This document shows positions 63,984 through 64,000 of a stretch of DNA of 64,000 nucleotides, piece by piece. The stretch covers positions 1,054,001 to 1,118,000 of the forward strand of contig NZ_PYOC01000001.1 in NCBI RefSeq assembly GCF_003026215.1, written 5' to 3'. Within the stretch, counting starts at the first letter, position 1, and each line of letters starts with the position of its first letter. The notes beneath the pieces were generated by a model. The model worked only from the letters and a program-made list of their open reading frames with translations, was not told the origin of the DNA and searched no databases. Origin of the DNA: Photobacterium indicum. GTDB taxonomy: Bacteria > Pseudomonadota > Gammaproteobacteria > Enterobacterales > Vibrionaceae. The position numbers and the translations under genes were made by a program.

Positions 63984-64000
63984 ATGAAATTGACACTAGC
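63984..64000 (+). CDS. Start of next gene (partial)
   Basis: ATG with GAGGG 8 bases upstream, reading MKLTL before the window ends. Possibly a secreted protein in the sulfatase operon; too short to identify. Confidence 0.5.

Overview
The window looks like part of a Vibrionaceae chromosome, most likely Vibrio or Photobacterium. The reasons are an IntIA-type integron integrase followed by a long array of closely similar VCR-like attC sites, AT-rich DNA, and ordinary chromosomal loci of that family (norCB/norEFQD, a nifJ-type pyruvate:flavodoxin oxidoreductase, sulfatase genes). Species cannot be fixed from the sequence alone.

Layout. (1) 1-363: a palindromic MITE-like repeat. (2) 364-1344: intI on the minus strand with a perfect LexA box just upstream of its start, then the attI region. 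(3) About 1650-26275: a sedentary chromosomal integron with 27 recognisable attC sites (positions 2526 to 26275) plus a possible 28th remnant. Of these, 24 look complete, one is split by an IS110/IS1111 element, one has a base change in its first core site and one has lost an arm. Cassettes carry a GNAT/DUF1778 toxin-antitoxin pair, a RelE/Phd pair, several acetyltransferases, four proteins with an R-x4-H HEPN-like motif, a DUF6119/TIGR04141 protein, a tandem Mrr-type nuclease, a proteasome-like Ntn hydrolase, a GFA-type zinc protein, a lipoprotein, several proteins of unknown function and at least eight cassettes without a convincing gene. Most proteins of recognisable type are toxins, nucleases or defence-associated families. 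(4) 21800-25470: a pile-up of IS91-like, IS110/IS1111-like and IS3-like elements that damages the distal end of the array.

(5) 26290-31725: small stand-alone genes without attC sites (acetyltransferases, SDR epimerase, ABM monooxygenase, GFA, VOC, EamA transporter). (6) 31850-38161: nitric oxide reduction, with norE-norF-norQ on the plus strand converging on norC-norB-norD-dnrP-like-membrane protein on the minus strand; NorCB reduces NO to N2O and NorQ/NorD assist its assembly. (7) 38498-40406: a hypothetical gene, an acetyltransferase and an orphan Gp49/HigB-like toxin. (8) 40648-45883: a GltD-like NAD(P)/Fe-S oxidoreductase in an operon with pyruvate:flavodoxin oxidoreductase. (9) 46515-49667: a 1050-residue repetitive surface lipoprotein flanked by 52-bp direct repeats that include a terminator hairpin.

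(10) 50171-64000: a sulfatase/phosphatase locus. A Cys-type periplasmic arylsulfatase diverges from a six-gene MoxR-DUF58-DUF4381-VWA-VWA/TPR-BatD operon and a LysR regulator. An alkaline-phosphatase-superfamily hydrolase and a SUMF1-fold protein lacking the catalytic cysteines lie opposite an anaerobic sulfatase-maturating radical SAM enzyme. Together these suggest maturation, export and use of an alkaline-phosphatase-superfamily sulfatase, with the MoxR/VWA complex as a probable envelope chaperone system.
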